DNA from: Amphiduros pacificus
Lineage: Eukaryota > Annelida > Polychaeta > Phyllodocida > Hesionidae
Direction: 5' to 3'
Assembly (NCBI GenBank): GCA_949316495.1
Contig: OX439004.1
Span: 18,392,425 to 18,456,424 of the forward strand
Length of the DNA: 64,000 bases
Both the position numbers and the translations under genes were made by a program. Below the pieces are notes generated by a model. The model was not told the DNA's origin. It saw only the letters and a program-made list of their open reading frames with translations, and ran no database searches. Each line of letters opens with the position of its first letter. Within the stretch, counting starts at the first letter, position 1. Positions 1 through 13,765 of this stretch are shown in pieces.

Positions 1-479
1 TAGAATAAAATTTCGGAGCCACCCAATCAATTTCTGATATGCCGATGATCAACGCTAACTTGAAAAAGGGGCGAAATATTGGTTTTGAATTTTTCATATA
101 TGCATGCTGATCACTGCAGTCTCCAAACAGATCAGAAATGTCTAATGGGGTGAGATGCACTTTAGAATAAAATTTCGGAGTCAACCAATTGATTTCTGAC
201 GTGCCGATGATCAACGGTAACTTGAAAATGGGGCGAAATATTGGTTTTGAATTTTTCATATATGCATGCTGATCACTGCAGTCTCCAAACAGATTAGAAA
301 TGTGGAATGGGGTGAGATGCACTTTAGAACAAAATTTGGGAGCCACCCAATCGATTTCTGACGTGCCGATGATCAACGGTAACTCGAAAAAGGGGCGAAA
401 TATTGGTTTTGAATTTTTCATATATGCATGCTGATCACTGCAGTATCCAAACAGAACAGAAATGTGGAATGGGGTGAGA

Positions 480-2800
480 TGCACTTTAGAATAAAATTTC
501 GGAGCCACACAATCAATTTTTGACGTGCCGATGATCAACGCTAACTTGAAAAAGGGGCGAAATATTGGTTTTGAATTTTTCATATATGCATGCTGATCAC
601 TGCAGTCTCCAAACAGATCAGAAATGTGGAATGGGGTGAGATGCACTTTAGAATAAAATTTCGGAGCCACACAATCAATTTTTGACGTGCCGATGATCAA
701 CGCTAACTTGAAAAAGGGGCGAAATATTGGTTTTGAATTTTTCATATATGCATGCTGATCACTGCAGTCTCCAAACAGATCAGAAATGTGGAATGGGGTG
801 AGATGCACTTTAGAACAAAATTTGGGAGCCACCCAATCGATTTTTGACGTGCCGATGATCATCGCTAACTCGAAAAAGGGGCGAAATATTGGTTTTGAAT
901 TTTTCATATATGCATGCTGATCACTGCAGTCTCCAAACAGATCAGAAATGTGGAATGGGGTGAGATGCACTTTAGAACAAAATTTCGGAGCCACCCAATC
1001 GATTTCTGACGTGCCGATGATCAGCGGTAACTCGAAAATGGGGCGATATATTGGTTTTGAATTTTTCATATATGCATGCTGATCACTGCATTCTCCAAAC
1101 AGATCAGAAATGTGGAATGGGGTGAGATGCACTTTAGAACAAAATTTCGGAGCCACCCAATCGATTTCTGACGTGCCGATGATCAGCGGTAACTCGAAAA
1201 AGGGGCAATATATTGGTTTTGAATTTTTCATATATGCATGCTGATCACTGCAGTCTCCAAACAGATCAGAAATGTGGAATGGGGTGAGATGCACTTTAGA
1301 ACAAAATTTGGGAGCCACCCAATCGATTTTTGACGTGCCGATGATCATCGCTAACTCGAAAAAGGGGCGAAATATTGGTTTTGAATTTTTCATATATGCA
1401 TGCTGATCACTGCAGTCTCCAAACAGATCAGAAATGTGGAATGGGGTGAGATGCACTTTAGAATAAAATTTCGGAGCCACCCAATCAATTTTTGACGTGC
1501 CGATGATCAACTCTAACTCGAAAAAGGGTCGAAATATTGGTTTTGAATTTTTTATATATGCATGCTGATCACTACAGTCTCCAAACAGATCAGAAAAGTC
1601 CAATGGGGTGAGATGCACTTTAGAACAAAATTTGGGAGCCACCCAATCGATTTCTGACGTGCCGATGATCAACGCTAACTCGAAAAAGGGGCGAAATATT
1701 GGTTTTGAATTTTTCATATATGCATGCTGATCACTGCAGTCTCCAAACAGATCAGTAATGTGGAATGGGGTGAGATGCACTTTAGAACAAAATTTCGGAG
1801 CCACCCAATCGATTTCTGACGTGCCGATGATCAGCGGTAACTCGAAAAAGGGGCGATATATTGGTTTTGAATTTTTCATATATGCATGCTGATCACTGCA
1901 TTATCCAAACAGATCAGAAATGTGGAATGGGGTGAGATGCACTTTAGAACAAAATTTGGGAGCCACCCAATCGATTTCTGACGTGCCGATGATCAACGCT
2001 AACTCGAAAAAGGGGCGAAATATTGGTTTTGAATTTTTCATATATGCATGCTGATCACTGCAGTCTCCAAACAGATCAGAAATGTGGAATGGGGTGAGAT
2101 GCACTTTAGAATAAAATTTTGGAGCCACCCAATCGATTTCTGAAGTGCCGATGATCAACGGTAGCTCGAAAAAATGGCGATATATTGGTTTTCAATTTTT
2201 CATATATGCATGCTGATCACTGCAGTCTCCAAACAGATCAGAAATGTGGAATGGGGTGAGATGCACTTTAGAATAAAATTTCGGAGCCACCCAATCAATT
2301 TCTGATGTGCCGATGATCAACGGTAACTTGAATAAGGGGCGAAATATTGGTTTTGAATTTTTCATATATGCATGCTGATCACTGCAGTCTCCAAACAGAT
2401 TAGAAATGTGGAATGGGGTGAGATGCACTTTAGAACAAAATTTGGGAGCCACCCAATCGATTTCTGACGTGCCGATGATCAACGGTAACTCGAAAAAGGG
2501 GCGAAATATTGGTTTTGAATTTTTCATATATGCATGCTGATCACTGCAGTATCCAAACAGAACAGAAATGTGGAATGGGGTGAGATGCACTTTAGAACAA
2601 AATTTCGGAGCCACCCAATAGATTTCTGACATGTTGATGATCAACGGTAACTCGAAAAAGGGGCGAAATATTGGTTTTGAATTTTTCATATATGCATGCT
2701 GATCACTGCAGTCTCCAAACAGATCAGAAATGTGGAATGGGGTGAGATGCACTTTAGAACAAAATTTGGGAGCCACCCAATCGATTTCTGACGTGCCGAT
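480..2800. repeat. 2.3-kb block of satellite A, first copy of a 5022-bp-offset duplication
   Basis: This run of about 14 monomers recurs 5022 bp (31 monomers) downstream at about 5502-7822 with the same order of variant monomers. Shared diagnostic changes include ACTACAGT (1571 and 6593), the GGGTCGAAATATTGG unit, and the GGTAGCTCGAAAAAATGG unit. Outside these limits the monomer order diverges, for example before 480, and after 2800 where this copy alone has GCACATTAAAAAAAAATTTC. Edges are estimates to about one monomer. Confidence 0.8.
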
Positions 2801-5501
2801 GATCAGCGGTAACTCGAAAAAGGGGCGAAATATTGGTTTTGAATTTTTCATATATGCATGCTGATCACTGCAGTCTCCAAACAGATCAGAAATGTGGAAT
2901 GGGGTGAGATGCACATTAAAAAAAAATTTCGCAGCCACCCAATCCATTTCTGGCATGTCGATGATCAACGCTAACTCGAAAAAGGGGCGAAATATTGGTT
3001 TTGAATTTTTCATATATGCATGCTGATCACTGCAGTCTCCAAACAGATCAGAAATGTGAAATGGGGTGAGATGCACTTTAGAACAAAATTTGGGAGCCAC
3101 CCAATCGATTTTTGACTTGCCGATGATCAACGCTAACTCGAAAAAGGGGCGAAATATTGGTTTTGAATTTTTCATATATGCATGCTGATCACTGCAGTCT
3201 CCAAACAGATCAGAAATGTGGAATGGGGTGAGATGCACATTAAAAAAAAATTTGGGAGCCACCCAATCGATTTTTGACTTGCCGATGATCAACGCTAACT
3301 CGAAAAAGGGGCGAAATATTGGTTTTGAATTTTTCATATATGCATGCTGATCACTGCAGTCTCCAAACAGATCAGAAATGTGGATTGGGGTGAGATGCAC
3401 TTTAGAATAAAATTTCGGAGCCACCCAATCAATTTCTGATATGCCGATGATCAACGCTAACTTGAAAAAGGGGCGAAATATTGGTTTTGAATTTTTCATA
3501 TATGCATGCTGATCACTGCAGTCTCCAAACAGATCAGAAATGTCTAATGGGGTGAGATGCACTTTAGAATAAAATTTCGGAGTCAACCAATTGATTTCTG
3601 ACGTGCCGATGATCAACGGTAACTTGAAAATGGGGCGAAATATTGGTTTTGAATTTTTCATATATGCATGCTGATCACTGCAGTCTCCAAACAGATTAGA
3701 AATGTGGAATGGGGTGAGATGCACTTTAGAACAAAATTTGGGAGCCACCCAATCGATTTCTGACGTGCCGATGATCAACGGTAACTCGAAAAAGGGGCGA
3801 AATATTGGTTTTGAATTTTTCATATATGCATGCTGATCACTGCAGTATCCAAACAGAACAGAAATGTGGAATGGGGTGAGATGCACTTTAGAACAAAATT
3901 TCGGAGCCACCCAATAGATTTCTGACATGTTGATGATCAACGGTAGCTCGAAAAAGGGGCGAAATATTGGTTTTGAATTTTTCATATATGCATGCTGATC
4001 ACTGCAGTCTCCAAACAGATCAGAAATGTGGAATGGGGTGAGATGCACTTTAGAACAAAATTTGGGAGCCACCCAATCGATTTTTGACGTGCCGATGATC
4101 AACGCTAACTCGAAAAAGGGGCGAAATATTGGTTTTGAATTTTTCATATATGCATGCTGATCACTGCAGTCTCCAAACAGATCAGAAATGTGAAATGGGG
4201 TGAGATGCACTTTAGAACAAAATTTGGGAGCCACCCAATCGATTTTTGACTTGCCGATGATCAACGCTAACTCGAAAAAGGGGCGAAATATTGGTTTTGA
4301 ATTTTTCATATATGCATGCTGATCACTGCAGTCTCCAAACAGATCAGAAATGTGGATTGGGGTGAGATGCACTTTAGAATAAAATTTGGGAGCCACCCAA
4401 TCGATTTTTGACTTGCCGATGATCAACGCTAACTCGAAAAAGGGGCGAAATATTGGTTTTGAATTTTTCATATATGCATGCTGATCACTGCAGTCTCCAA
4501 ACAGATCAGAAATGTGGATTGGGGTGAGATGCACTTTAGAATAAAATTTCGGAGCCACCCAATCGATTTCTGATATGCCGATGATCAACGCTAACTTGAA
4601 AAAGGGGCGAAATATTGGTTTTGAATATTTCATATATGCATGCTGATCACTGCAGTCTCCAAACAGATCAGAAATGTGGATTGGGGTGAGATGCACTTTA
4701 GAATAAAATTTCGGAGCCACCCAATCAATTTCTGATATGCCGATGATCAACGCTAACTTGAAAAAGGGGCGAAATATTGGTTTTGAATTTTTCATATATG
4801 CATGCTGATCACTGCAGTCTCCAAACAGATCAGAAATGTCTAATGGGGTGAGATGCACTTTAGAATAAAATTTCGGAGTCAACCAATTGATTTCTGACGT
4901 GCCGATGATCAACGGTAACTTGAAAATGGGGCGAAATATTGGTTTTGAATTTTTCATATATGCATGCTGATCACTGCAGTCTCCAAACAGATTAGAAATG
5001 TGGAATGGGGTGAGATGCACTTTAGAACAAAATTTGGGAGCCACCCAATCGATTTCTGACGTGCCGATGATCAACGGTAACTCGAAAAAGGGGCGAAATA
5101 TTGGTTTTGAATTTTTCATATATGCATGCTGATCACTGCAGTATCCAAACAGAACAGAAATGTGGAATGGGGTGAGATGCACTTTAGAACAAAATTTCGG
5201 AGCCACCCAATAGATTTCTGACATGTTGATGATCAACGGTAACTCGAAAAAGGGGCGAAATATTGGTTTTGAATTTTTCATATATGCATGCTGATCACTG
5301 CAGTCTCCAAACAGATCAGAAATGTGGAATGGGGTGAGATGCACTTTAGAACAAAATTTGGGAGCCACCCAATCGATTTTTGACGTGCCGATGATCAACG
5401 CTAACTCGAAAAAGGGGCGAAATATTGGTTTTGAATTTTTCATATATGCATGCTGATCACTGCAGTCTCCAAACAGATCAGAAATGTGGAATGGGGTGAG
5501 A

Positions 5502-7822
5502 TGCACTTTAGAATAAAATTTCGGAGCCACACAATCAATTTTTGACGTGCCGATGATCAACGCTAACTTGAAAAAGGGGCGAAATATTGGTTTTGAATTT
5601 TTCATATATGCATGCTGATCACTGCAGTCTCCAAACAGATCAGAAATGTGGAATGGGGTGAGATGCACTTTAGAATAAAATTTCGGAGCCACACAATCAA
5701 TTTTTGACGTGCCGATGATCAACGCTAACTTGAAAAAGGGGCGAAATATTGGTTTTGAATTTTTCATATATGCATGCTGATCACTGCAGTCTCCAAACAG
5801 ATCAGAAATGTGGAATGGGGTGAGATGCACTTTAGAACAAAATTTGGGAGCCACCCAATCGATTTTTGACGTGCCGATGATCATCGCTAACTCGAAAAAG
5901 GGGCGAAATATTGGTTTTGAATTTTTCATATATGCATGCTGATCACTGCAGTCTCCAAACAGATCAGAAATGTGGAATGGGGTGAGATGCACTTTAGAAC
6001 AAAATTTCGGAGCCACCCAATCGATTTCTGACGTGCCGATGATCAGCGGTAACTCGAAAATGGGGCGATATATTGGTTTTGAATTTTTCATATATGCATG
6101 CTGATCACTGCATTCTCCAAACAGATCAGAAATGTGGAATGGGGTGAGATGCACTTTAGAACAAAATTTGGGAGCCACCCAATCGATTTCTGACGTGCCG
6201 ATGATCAGCGGTAACTCGAAAAAGGGGCAATATATTGGTTTTGAATTTTTCATATATGCATGCTGATCACTGCAGTCTCCAAACAGATCAGAAATGTGGA
6301 ATGGGGTGAGATGCACTTTAGAACAAAATTTGGGAGCCACCCAATCGATTTTTGACGTGCCGATGATCATCGCTAACTCGAAAAAGGGGCGAAATATTGG
6401 TTTTGAATTTTTCATATATGCATGCTGATCACTGCAGTCTCCAAACAGATCAGAAATGTGGAATGGGGTGAGATGCACTTTAGAATAAAATTTCGGAGCC
6501 ACCCAATCAATTTTTGACGTGCCGATGATCAACTCTAACTCGAAAAAGGGTCGAAATATTGGTTTTGAATTTTTTATATATGCATGCTGATCACTACAGT
6601 CTCCAAACAGATCAGAAAAGTCCAATGGGGTGAGATGCACTTTAGAACAAAATTTGGGAGCCACCCAATCGATTTCTGACGTGCCGATGATCAACGCTAA
6701 CTCGAAAAAGGGGCGAAATATTGGTTTTGAATTTTTCATATATGCATGCTGATCACTGCAGTCTCCAAACAGATCAGTAATGTGGAATGGGGTGAGATGC
6801 ACTTTAGAACAAAATTTCGGAGCCACCCAATCGATTTATGACGTGCCGATGATCAGCGGTAACTCGAAAAAGGGGCGATATATTGGTTTTGAATTTTTCA
6901 TATATGCATGCTGATCACTGCATTATCCAAACAGATCAGAAATGTGGAATGGGGTGAGATGCACTTTAGAACAAAATTTGGGAGCCACCCAATCGATTTC
7001 TGACGTGCCGATGATCAACGCTAACTCGAAAAAGGGGCGAAATATTGGTTTTGAATTTTTCATATATGCATGCTGATCACTGCAGTCTCCAAACAGATCA
7101 GAAATGTGGAATGGGGTGAGATGCACTTTAGAATAAAATTTTGGAGCCACCCAATCGATTTCTGAAGTGCCGATGATCAACGGTAGCTCGAAAAAATGGC
7201 GATATATTGGTTTTCAATTTTTCATATATGCATGCTGATCACTGCAGTCTCCAAACAGATCAGAAATGTGGAATGGGGTGAGATGCACTTTAGAATAAAA
7301 TTTCGGAGCCACCCAATCAATTTCTGATGTGCCGATGATCAACGGTAACTTGAATAAGGGGCGAAATATTGGTTTTGAATTTTTCATATATGCATGCTGA
7401 TCACTGCAGTCTCCAAACAGATTAGAAATGTGGAATGGGGTGAGATGCACTTTAGAACAAAATTTGGGAGCCACCCAATCGATTTCTGACGTGCCGATGA
7501 TCAACGGTAACTCGAAAAAGGGGCGAAATATTGGTTTTGAATTTTTCATATATGCATGCTGATCACTGCAGTATCCAAACAGAACAGAAATGTGGAATGG
7601 GGTGAGATGCACTTTAGAACAAAATTTCGGAGCCACCCAATAGATTTCTGACATGTTGATGATCAACGGTAACTCGAAAAAGGGGCGAAATATTGGTTTT
7701 GAATTTTTCATATATGCATGCTGATCACTGCAGTCTCCAAACAGATCAGAAATGTGGAATGGGGTGAGATGCACTTTAGAACAAAATTTGGGAGCCACCC
7801 AATCGATTTTTGACGTGCCGAT
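5502..7822. repeat. 2.3-kb block of satellite A, second copy
   Basis: Second copy of the 480-2800 block, displaced by exactly 5022 bp wherever I checked. At least one private change is seen: the CGATTTATGACG monomer near 6833 corresponds to CGATTTCTGACG in the first copy. The equal phase shows no net indel between the copies. Confidence 0.8.
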
Positions 7823-9876
7823 GATCAACGCTAACTCGAAAAAGGGGCGAAATATTGGTTTTGAATTTTTCATATATGCATGCTGATCACTGCAGTCTCC
7901 AAACAGATCAGAAATGTGAAATGGGGTGAGATGCACTTTAGAACAAAATTTGGGAGCCACCCAATCGATTTTTGACTTGCCGATGATCAACGCTAACTCG
8001 AAAAAGGGGCGAAATATTGGTTTTGAATTTTTCATATATGCATGCTGATCACTGCAGTCTCCAAACAGATCAGAAATGTGGATTGGGGTGAGATGCACTT
8101 TAGAATAAAATTTCGGAGCCACCCAATCGATTTTTGACTTGCCGATGATCAACGCTAACTCGAAAAAGGGGCGAAATATTGGTTTTGAATTTTTCATATA
8201 TGCATGCTGATCACTGCAGTCTCCAAACAGATCAGAAATGTGGATTGGGGTGAGATGCACTTTAGAATAAAATTTCGGAGCCACCCAATCAATTTCTGAT
8301 ATGCCGATGATCAACGCTAACTTGAAAAAGGGGCGAAATATTGGTTTTGAATATTTCATATATGCATGCTGATCACTGCAGTCTCCAAACAGATCAGAAA
8401 TGTGGATTGGGGTGAGATGCACTTTAGAATAAAATTTCGGAGCCACCCAATCAATTTCTGATATGCCGATGATCAACGCTAACTTGAAAAAGGGGCGAAA
8501 TATTGGTTTTGAATTTTTCATATATGCATGCTGATCACTGCAGTCTCCAAACAGATCAGAAATGTCTAATGGGGTGAGATGCACTTTAGAATAAAATTTC
8601 GGAGTCAACCAATTGATTTCTGACGTGCCGATGATCAACGGTAACTTGAAAATGGGGCGAAATATTGGTTTTGAATTTTTCATATATGCATGCTGATCAC
8701 TGCAGTCTCCAAACAGATTAGAAATGTGGAATGGGGTGAGATGCACTTTAGAACAAAATTTGGGAGCCACCCAATCGATTTCTGACGTGCCGATGATCAA
8801 CGGTAACTCGAAAAAGGGGCGAAATATTGGTTTTGAATTTTTCATATATGCATGCTGATCACTGCAGTATCCAAACAGAACAGAAATGTGGAATGGGGTG
8901 AGATGCACTTTAGAACAAAATTTCGGAGCCACCCAATAGATTTCTGACATGTTGATGATCAACGGTAACTCGAAAAAGGGGCGAAATATTGGTTTTGAAT
9001 TTTTCATATATGCATGCTGATCACTGCAGTCTCCAAACAGATCAGAAATGTGGAATGGGGTGAGATGCACTTTAGAACAAAATTTGGGAGCCACCCAATC
9101 GATTTTTGACGTGCCGATGATCAATGCTAACTCGAAAAAGGGGCGAAATATTGGTTTTGAATTTTTCATATATGCATGCTGATCACTGCAGTCTCCAAAC
9201 AGATCAGAAATGTGGATTGGGGTGAGATGCACTTTAGAATAAAATTTCGGAGCCACCCAATCGATTTTTGACTTGCCGATGATCAACGCTAACTCGAAAA
9301 AGGGGCGAAATATTGGTTTTGAATTTTTCATATATGCATGCTGATCACTGCAGTCTCCAAACAGATCAGAAATGTGGATTGGGGTGAGATGCACTTTAGA
9401 ATAAAATTTCGGAGCCACCCAATCAATTTCTGATATGCCGATGATCAACGCTAACTTGAAAAAGGGGCGAAATATTGGTTTTGAATATTTCATATATGCA
9501 TGCTGATCACTGCAGTCTCCAAACAGATCAGAAATGTTGAATGGGGTGAGATGCACTTTAGAACAAAATTTGGGAGCCACCCAATCGATTTTTGACGTGC
9601 CGATGATCATCGCTAACTCGAAAAAGGGGCGAAATATTGGTTTTGAATTTTTCATATATGCATGCTGATCACTGCAGTCTCCAAACAGATCAGAAATGTG
9701 GAATGGGGTGAGATGCACTTTAGAACAAAATTTCGGAGCCACCCAATCGATTTCTGACGTGCCGATGATCAGCGGTAACTCGAAAAAGGGGCGATATATT
9801 GGTTTTGAATTTTTCATATATGCATGCTGATCACTGCAGTGTCGAAAGAGATCAGAAATGTGGAATGGGGTGAGAT

Positions 9877-9899
9877 GCAGTTTTATAACAAAATTTTGG
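9877..9899. other. Marker monomer of satellite A (first of 14; +1 bp phase shifter)
   Basis: Here the usual GCACTTTAGAACAAAATTTC is replaced by GCAGTTTTATAACAAAATTT, making the monomer 163 bp. The same marker starts at 9877, 13766, 16683, 19600, 22517, 23814, 26083, 29001, 31270, 34350, 35647, 37592, 38727 and 39376. Intervals are 3889, 2917, 2917, 2917, 1297, 2269, 2918, 2269, 3080, 1297, 1945, 1135 and 649 bp. Nearly every interval is a multiple of 162 plus one base; 2918 and 3080 are plus two, because they also contain a second +1 variant (CTTGACAAAAAAAATTTC, near 28034 and 33221). The marker is a natural landmark for reading the higher-order structure, and it is absent from the first 9.8 kb. 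Confidence 0.93.
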
Positions 9900-12800
9900 A
9901 GCCACCCAATCGATTTCTGACGTGCCGATGATCAACGCTAACTCGAAAAAGGGGTGAAATATTGGTTTTGAATTTTTCATATATGCATGCTGATCACTGC
10001 ATTCTCCAAACAGATCAGAAATGTGGAATGGGGTGAGATGCACTTTAGAACAAAATTTCGGAGCCACCCAATCGATTTCTGACGTGCCGATGATCAGCGG
10101 TAACTCGAAAAAGGGGCAATATATTGGTTTTGAATTTTTCATATATGCATGCTGATCACTGCAGTCTCCAAACAGATCAGAAATGTGGAATGGGGTGAGA
10201 TGCACTTTAGAATAAAATTTCGGAGCCACCCAATCAATTTTTGACGTGCCGATGATCAACTCTAACTCGAAAAAGGGTCGAAATATTGGTTTTGAATTTT
10301 TTATATATGCATGCTGATCACTACAGTCTCCAAACAGATCAGAAAAGTCCAATGGGGTGAGATGCACTTTAGAACAAAATTTGGGAGCCACCCAATCGAT
10401 TTCTGACGTGCCGATGATCAACGCTAACTCGAAAAAGGGGCGAAATATTGGTTTTGAATTTTTCATATATGCATGCTGATCACTGCAGTCTCCAAACAGA
10501 TCAGTAATGTGGAATGGGGTGAGATGCACTTTAGAACAAAATTTGGGAGCCACCCAATCGATTTCTGACGTGCCGATGATCAACGCTAACTCGAAAAAGG
10601 GGCGAAATATTGGTTTTGAATTTTTCATATATGCATGCTGATCACTGCAGTCTCCAAACAGATCAGAAATGTGGAATGGGGTGAGATGCACTTTAGAATA
10701 AAATTTTGGAGCCACCCAATCGATTTCTGAAGTGCCGATGATCAACGGTAGCTCGAAAAAATGGCGATATATTGGTTTTCAATTTTTCATATATGCATGC
10801 TGATCACTGCAGTCTCCAAACAGATCAGAAATGTGGAATGGGGTGAGATGCACTTTAGAATAAAATTTCGGAGCCACCCAATCAATTTCTGATGTGCCGA
10901 TGATCAACGGTAACTTGAATAAGGGGCGAAATATTGGTTTTGAATTTTTCATATATGCATGCTGATCACTGCAGTCTCCAAACAGATTAGAAATGTGGAA
11001 TGGGGTGAGATGCACTTTAGAACAAAATTTGGGAGCCACCCAATCGATTTCTGACGTGCCGATGATCAACGGTAACTCGAAAAAGGGGCGAAATATTGGT
11101 TTTGAATTTTTCATATATGCATGCTGATCACTGCAGTATCCAAACAGAACAGAAATGTGGAATGGGGTGAGATGCACTTTAGAACAAAATTTCGGAGCCA
11201 CCCAATAGATTTCTGACATGTTTATGATCAACGGTAACTCGAAAAAGGGGCGAAATATTGGTTTTGAATTTTTCATATATGCATGCTGATCACTGCAGTC
11301 TCCAAACAGATCAGAAATGTGGAATGGGGTGAGATGCACTTTAGAACAAAATTTGGGAGCCACCCAATCGATTTTTGACGTGCCGATGATCAACGCTAAC
11401 TCGAAAAAGGGGCGAAATATTGGTTTTGAATTTTTCATATATGCATGCTGATCACTGCAGTCTCCAAACAGATCAGAAATGTGAAATGGGGTGAGATGCA
11501 CTTTAGAACAAAATTTGGGAGCCACCCAATCGATTTTTGACTTGCCGATGATCAACGCTAACTCGAAAAAGGGGCGAAATATTGGTTTTGAATTTTTCAT
11601 ATATGCATGCTGATCACTGCAGTCTCCAAACAGATCAGAAATGTGGATTGGGGTGAGATGCACTTTAGAATAAAATTTCGGAGCCACCCAATCGATTTTT
11701 GACTTGCCGATGATCAACGCTAACTCGAAAAAGGGGCGAAATATTGGTTTTGAATTTTTCATATATGCATGCTGATCACTGCAGTCTCCAAACAGATCAG
11801 AAATGTGGATTGGGGTGAGATGCACTTTAGAATAAAATTTCGGAGCCACCCAATCAATTTCTGATATGCCGATGATCAACGCTAACTTGAAAAAGGGGCG
11901 AAATATTGGTTTTGAATATTTCATATATGCATGCTGATCACTGCAGTCTCCAAACAGATCAGAAATGTGGATTGGGTTGAGATGCACTTTAGAATAAAAT
12001 TTCGGAGCCACCCAATCAATTTCTGATATGCCGATGATCAACGGTAACTTGAAAAAGGGGCGAAATATTGGTTTTGAATTTTTCATATATGCATGCTGAT
12101 CACTGCAGTCTCCAAACAGATCAGAAATGTCTAATGGGGTGAGATGCACTTTAGAATAAAATTTCGGAGTCAACCAATTGATTTCTGACGTGCCGATGAT
12201 CAACGGTAACTTGAAAATGGGGCGAAATATTGGTTTTGAATTTTTCATATATGCATGCTGATCACTGCAGTCTCCAAACAGATTAGAAATGTGGAATGGG
12301 GTGAGATGCACTTTAGAACAAAATTTGGGAGCCACCCAATCGATTTCTGACGTGCCGATGATCAACGGTAACTCGAAAAAGGGGCGAAATATTGGTTTTG
12401 AATTTTTCATATATGCATGCTGATCACTGCAGTATCCAAACAGAACAGAAATGTGGAATGGGGTGAGATGCACTTTAGAACAAAATTTCGGAGCCACCCA
12501 ATAGATTTCTGACATGTTGATGATCAACGGTAACTCGAAAAAGGGGCGAAATATTGGTTTTGAATTTTTCATATATGCATGCTGATCACTGCAGTCTCCA
12601 AACAGATCAGAAATGTGGAATGGGGTGAGATGCACTTTAGAACAAAATTTGGGAGCCACCCAATCGATTTTTGACGTGCCGATGATCAACGCTAACTCGA
12701 AAAAGGGGCGAAATATTGGTTTTGAATTTTTCATATATGCATGCTGATCACTGCAGTCTCCAAACAGATCAGAAATGTGGAATGGGGTGAGATGCACTTT

Positions 12801-13765
12801 AGAATAAAATTTCGGAGCCACACAATCAATTTTTGACGTGCCGATGATCAACGCTAACTTGAAAAAGGGGCGAAATATTGGTTTTTAATTTTTCATATAT
12901 GCATGCTGATCACTGCAGTCTCCAAACAGATCAGAAATGTGGAATGGGGTGAGATGCACTTTAGAATAAAATTTCGGAGCCACACAATCAATTTTTGACG
13001 TGCCGATGATCAACGCTAACTTGAAAAAGGGGCGAAATATTGGTTTTGAATTTTTCATATATGCATGCTGATCACTGCAGTCTCCAAACAGATCAGAAAT
13101 GTGGATTGGGGTGAGATGCACTTTAGAATAAAATTTCGGAGCCACCCAATCGATTTTTGACTTGCCGATGATCAACGCTAACTCGAAAAAGGGGCGAAAT
13201 ATTGGTTTTGAATTTTTCATATATGCATGCTGATCACTGCAGTCTCCAAACAGATCAGAAATGTGGATTGGGGTGAGATGCACTTTAGAATAAAATTTCG
13301 GAGCCACCCAATCAATTTCTGATATGCCGATGATCAACGCTAACTTGAAAAAGGGGCGAAATATTGGTTTTGAATATTTCATATATGCATGCTGATCACT
13401 GCAGTCTCCAAACAGATCAGAAATGTGGAATGGGGTGAGATGCACTTTAGAACAAAATTTGGGAGCCACCCAATCGATTTTTGACGTGCCGATGATCATC
13501 GCTAACTCGAAAAAGGGGCGAAATATTGGTTTTGAATTTTTCATATATGCATGCTGATCACTGCAGTCTCCAAACAGATCAGAAATGTGGAATGGGGTGA
13601 GATGCACTTTAGAACAAAATTTCGGAGCCACCCAATCGATTTCTGACGTGCCGATGATCAGCGGTAACTCGAAAAAGGGGCGATATATTGGTTTTGAATT
13701 TTTCATATATGCATGCTGATCACTGCAGTGTCGAAAGAGATCAGAAATGTGGAATGGGGTGAGAT

